Positions 60,421 through 64,000 of a stretch of DNA of 64,000 nucleotides are shown here, piece by piece. This DNA is from Rhabditophanes sp. KR3021 (lineage: Eukaryota > Nematoda > Chromadorea > Rhabditida > Alloionematidae). Numbering within the stretch: position 1 is the stretch's first letter; each line of letters opens with the position of its first letter. The translations under genes were made by a program, and so were the position numbers. The stretch covers positions 4,154,001 through 4,218,000 of the forward strand of contig CAUJLY010000006.1 in NCBI GenBank assembly GCA_963281155.1. The letters are read 5' to 3'. A model generated the notes under the pieces. It was not told the origin of the DNA. It ran no database searches and saw only the letters and a program-made list of their open reading frames with translations.

Positions 60421-61440
60421 TCTGGTACAAAATTTTAGGGTTATTTATATTTAAAATCTTATTTTCATTTACTTTAAACCGAATTCGTCCAAATAACCAT
60501 AGTTAATAAAATTTAATATAAATCAAAATTTGCAATAAAGCTAAATTTGACATGACACTTTTGTTTTTTGTATAAATTTGATTCATATATTTCCTAGATA
60601 ATCGCTAATGTCGGTTATCACTAATTTTTTGATCAAATTAGTTAATCTTAACAGTACAAAATGTAAGAAGCTTAAAATACTATTTTATCAACTGGGTTTT
60701 GATTCAAAATTTACAGTCATGATCTTTGAAATATGATTCCACAAATATCAAATTCAAAATAACTTTATTTTTGCATACCATTCTTTGTATTTAATATGTT
60801 CTGGCAGCCGACAAATGGAACAAAGCAGCATCATTATTTTTATTTGATCGAGCTATTTACGTCTTTTGTATAAAACTGCAAGCTCATAAATTCCTTAATT
60901 TGTTACCTTTCTTATCTTTACATAAAAGACAGAATTAAATATGTAATTTTATACTACTTTATCGGATGTAGATCGTTCTATTACATTTTCGGTACACCTT
61001 TGTTTTTGATTTAAGAAGTTCGGTTTAAAAATCAGTTCAAATACTATAACAAATGACATCACACGTACTAGACAAAATATTCTGTAACAAATGAATATCA
61101 AAAAGTGATTTCAAATATTTAAATGCGAGTGATCATGAACAAAATTTATCAACTTTATCAATTAATCTTTAGATTCATACTCTTAACCGAATTAACAATA
61201 TTTGCTTAATTAATATGTATAATACCAAAGTATTTTTGTAGAACTAATGCAAAAGATTGTAGTTAAATTGATTTTATTAAAGATTAATTAATTTTACAAC
61301 AAAATAAAAATATGGATGTATAATGGTAAGTTATAAATTTAAGACATTCATTTGATAGAATAAAAACTACTTCGGATAAGTACATACAAATAATATACAG
61401 TTTCTTGGAAATGAATATCTTTTGTTTTTGAAACCTTTAA
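60421..61440. other. Convergent 3' spacer
   Basis: Between the Miro and PepT stop codons. AT-rich; no exon or repeat recognised. Confidence 0.5.
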
Positions 61441-64000
61441 CTATTCTTCATCATGTTCGACATAACCAGTATTATTAAAAGTTGTCAACTTTGGCTTGTC
61501 TTCCGTTTCTTCTCCATAATTTTTGTACTCATAATAAAATTGGGATAAAAGAGCGAATATAACAATGACTACAAGCATGGCACCAGCATAAACCATAAAT
61601 TCAACAGCCATATCGTCAAACAAGTTTAAGGCTGCAATAAGCACAATAATTGAATCTCCAATTGCCGTAGTCAACAACCAAAGGGCTTGTACAACAGCTT
61701 TCATTGAAGGAGCAGCTTGAGAGTAGGCAAATTCTAGTCCTGTTACAGAGAAACAAATTTCAGCAGCTGTAATAATAACGATTTGAGGCACTTGCCATAC
61801 AATCGAAACAGTATTGTCACTAACAAATTGATAGTATGAAAATTGTGGATGTTGGTAATTTCCTGTAACAATAAATGAGAAGATACCTCCCTGTCCCTTG
61901 ATATCAAACTCTACTCCTGTACGCTTAATTTCTACATTTTCCTTTGAATACGTTTGATGGTTAATGTCCTTAGGTGTGTTAAACATATAATAAAGTCCCC
62001 ACTTTCCTGGTTTAACTGGCTTGAAAGAATAATTGGAAACATTTGTGGCTGTACCAAAGTTATTTTGGTAGATAGTACTGTTCATGTCATCTGTACCATC
62101 ATCGTAATTTCTTTCCCAATAATAGAATGAGCTACCACTTTGTCTTGGATCACAAGGGAATTTTTTGTCAAAATTGTCAGCATCAAGTTTACAGAGAGCA
62201 AGATTTCCGGCATATGGAATATCAAGGGCCATATTGATATTCATACTGAATTCACCAGTTCCTTCCGTTGGTTTAGTTTGATCGGCAACTTGCTTATATA
62301 CTCCTTGTTTGTTGAATACAATATAGGCTACTTGTTGTGAGTCGAATTTGTAAGTAACTGATTGTGGGATTTGATAGCCGCACCCTCTACCTTCGTGTCT
62401 AATGTTGAAAGTAGATGCTCCTGACTTAACAACTAATCCCGTCTCAACGGTTGTTAATGCACTTATTGGAGAAGTCCCGATAGTTGCGTTCTTTATATTA
62501 TTAGTAACAATAGAATCTAAGTTCGTTGGGTTGATGTAGATGTCACAGTTGCTAAGAGTATTGAAGAAATTAACGAATGATTGACCTTCAATGGGATTAA
62601 CAGGCAGTGTTTTGTTGATTTGGAATTGAACAAGACCGGAAACGACGAAAGCTGCTGTGGCCAAAAGCCCACCCAAAACCATTTTACGGAGTGATGTCAA
62701 TTTGAAGAAGATTTCGATTACTGGATAAATGACAATTTGGAAGAGAGGAATAAAGATTAGAATAAGAACGGCGTTAAGGGTTTGCATTTGGTCGGGAAGG
62801 ATAAGCAAACTTCCAACACGACAGTCCATTTGAATAGCTTGAATAAGCCAAATTGAACCTTGTTGATCGTAAAGTGACCAGAAAATAGGCACAGGCAGAA
62901 ACATGATCATGACTCGAAGAAGTTGTTTAATGTCATCGACCATGTTATATTTGTCACAAGCAGCCCCATCTCTCTTTAGTTTCTGAAGGGCAACACATTT
63001 CTCGTCGCTAGCACAAACATGGGTAGACATGTAATGGTCAAGCCAATGATCTCTCTTTTCTTTTGATTTTCTATTCCATTTATTCTTGAGAGCTCTACCC
63101 ATAATGTGGAAGACTACTCCGAATACATTTTCCTTAACAACAGGCTTCTTGTATTTAAACGAACCAGCCATAAATACAACTGTTGCTACGATCATAAGGC
63201 ATGCAGGGAATTCCAAACGCAAGTGGGAAGCAAGTATCTTGTCCTAAACATGGCATAGAACGGAAGATTGGTGAAATAAAGGTTGAGATCATAGATCCGG
63301 CATTTATCGAAAAGTAGAACATTGAGAAGAAAAGAGAAAGCATTCTTTCTTGATGCTGTTCGAATTGCTCTCCACCGAAACTATTTACGCAGGGTTTGAT
63401 TCCACCTTAAAAAAATATGTTTTTATATGATAATGTTCTTGATTTATAAAGATTGACTTCCTTATGGAGAAACAATCGGGGATTGGTTTATTATTTTTAA
63501 TAAAACCTTGTATTTATTTCATCCCTATCCTAGCATGATTGCTGTGCTTTAGCAATCGCCAGTAACTTAAAAAAATGACTCACCTGTTCCGAATCCAATA
63601 ATTGCTAAGCCAAGGTAATCGAGCCATCTAAGTTAAGCAATAAATATTACAAATGAAATGAGCAATCCACTTACGGATGAAGAGAAGATTTGAAGTTTGA
63701 AATACTCGAAAAGGCGAGAATAATTTGTCCGATTGTATAGAGAATTGAAACAAAGAAAATTGTCTTGAATTTTCCAATATAACCATCGGCCAAAACAGAC
63801 CCCAAAAGCGGTGTCAAGTAACAGAGAACGGTGAATCCATTGAAAAATACAGTCGAACTGTTGTAAGACATTTTGAGTACATTCAACAAGTAAAGTGTGA
63901 GAACTGTACGCATGCCATAGTAGGAAAATCTTTCACAGAATTCATTGGAAACAATGCAGAAAGTGGTCAATGGCCAATTTTTAATAATATCTCCCCATTC
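61441..64000 (-). CDS. Proton-coupled oligopeptide transporter PepT (SLC15 family), 5' truncated
   Basis: Exons seen: 64000 (window edge) to 63675, 63627-63584 and 63405-61441, giving about 777 residues with only a short N-terminus missing. The transporter imports di- and tripeptides with protons, in nematodes mainly at the gut. The proton-coupling motif ExxER is in NEFCERFSYYGMRTVLTLY in helix 1. Further marks are LGSVLADGYIGKFKTI, GFGTGGIKPCVNSFGGEQF, the large extracellular domain between helices 9 and 10 (about 62700-61830, NxT/S sites), and ISALTT plus VWQVPQIVIITAAEICFSVTGLEFAYSQA near the end. In GIPxxLMIV one extra C within CCC (about 63208) breaks the frame; removing it restores the family sequence and gives a consistent length. 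Confidence 0.92.

Noticed and set aside
1..64000. Search for CRISPR arrays, operons of bacterial type, phage or plasmid systems
   Set aside because: Spliced eukaryotic genes throughout; no spaced direct repeats or bacterial gene clusters.

Overview
This window is nuclear DNA of an animal, almost certainly a nematode. It is AT-rich. Genes are split by many very short introns (37-60 bp is typical) with GT..TTTCAG or TTTTAG borders. Two 7TM genes look like nematode chemoreceptors of the Str and Srg classes. Several start codons sit 4-25 nt after an isolated 3' splice site, as expected for spliced-leader trans-splicing. The base composition and gene set would suit a clade IV nematode related to Strongyloides, but the species is inference.

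Layout, left to right: the 3' end of an orphan single-pass membrane protein (1-1062); an 11-exon gene encoding three complete neprilysin (M13) peptidase domains in one chain (2171-9774); a CPA2/NHA cation-proton antiporter (9961-11566, minus); a gene-poor stretch with a solo LTR (12702-12877); a secreted tyrosinase with a duplicated C-terminal module (14111-16632, minus); a decayed gene fragment (about 17943-18327); an Srg-like 7TM receptor (18723-19769, minus); a dead mariner transposase (about 19935-20600); a broken LRR-like family member (21089-22289, minus); and a Str-like 7TM receptor (23468-24535).

Next come a YPEL5-type Yippee gene whose GC-AG intron holds an antisense nuclear-receptor-like relic (26180-27448); a KCC potassium-chloride cotransporter with two alternative first exons (28051-34871, minus); an LDL-receptor family gene resembling the yolk receptor RME-2 (35622-38543, minus); a small orphan membrane protein (41894-42644, minus); a large orphan secreted protein (44803-46806, minus); a Ly6-like GPI-anchored protein (48139-49350, minus); an alpha-1,3-fucosyltransferase (49721-50869, minus); IFT43 (51380-52813, minus) divergent from MED26 (53549-56584, plus); Miro (58412-60420, plus); and the 5'-truncated oligopeptide transporter PepT (61441 to window end, minus).

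The genes do not form one pathway. Most are housekeeping or neuronal/ciliary functions (IFT43, Miro, KCC, chemoreceptors) mixed with secreted and surface proteins (triple neprilysin, tyrosinase, LDL receptor, Ly6-like, FUT, PepT). A recurrent oddity is a single extra base inside a short homopolymer in otherwise well-conserved coding sequence. Six such sites were found in four genes, with a possible seventh in a decayed fragment. All are in the +1 direction, which points first to assembly error. Exon coordinates were derived by hand from splice signals, reading-frame phase and protein-family conservation.
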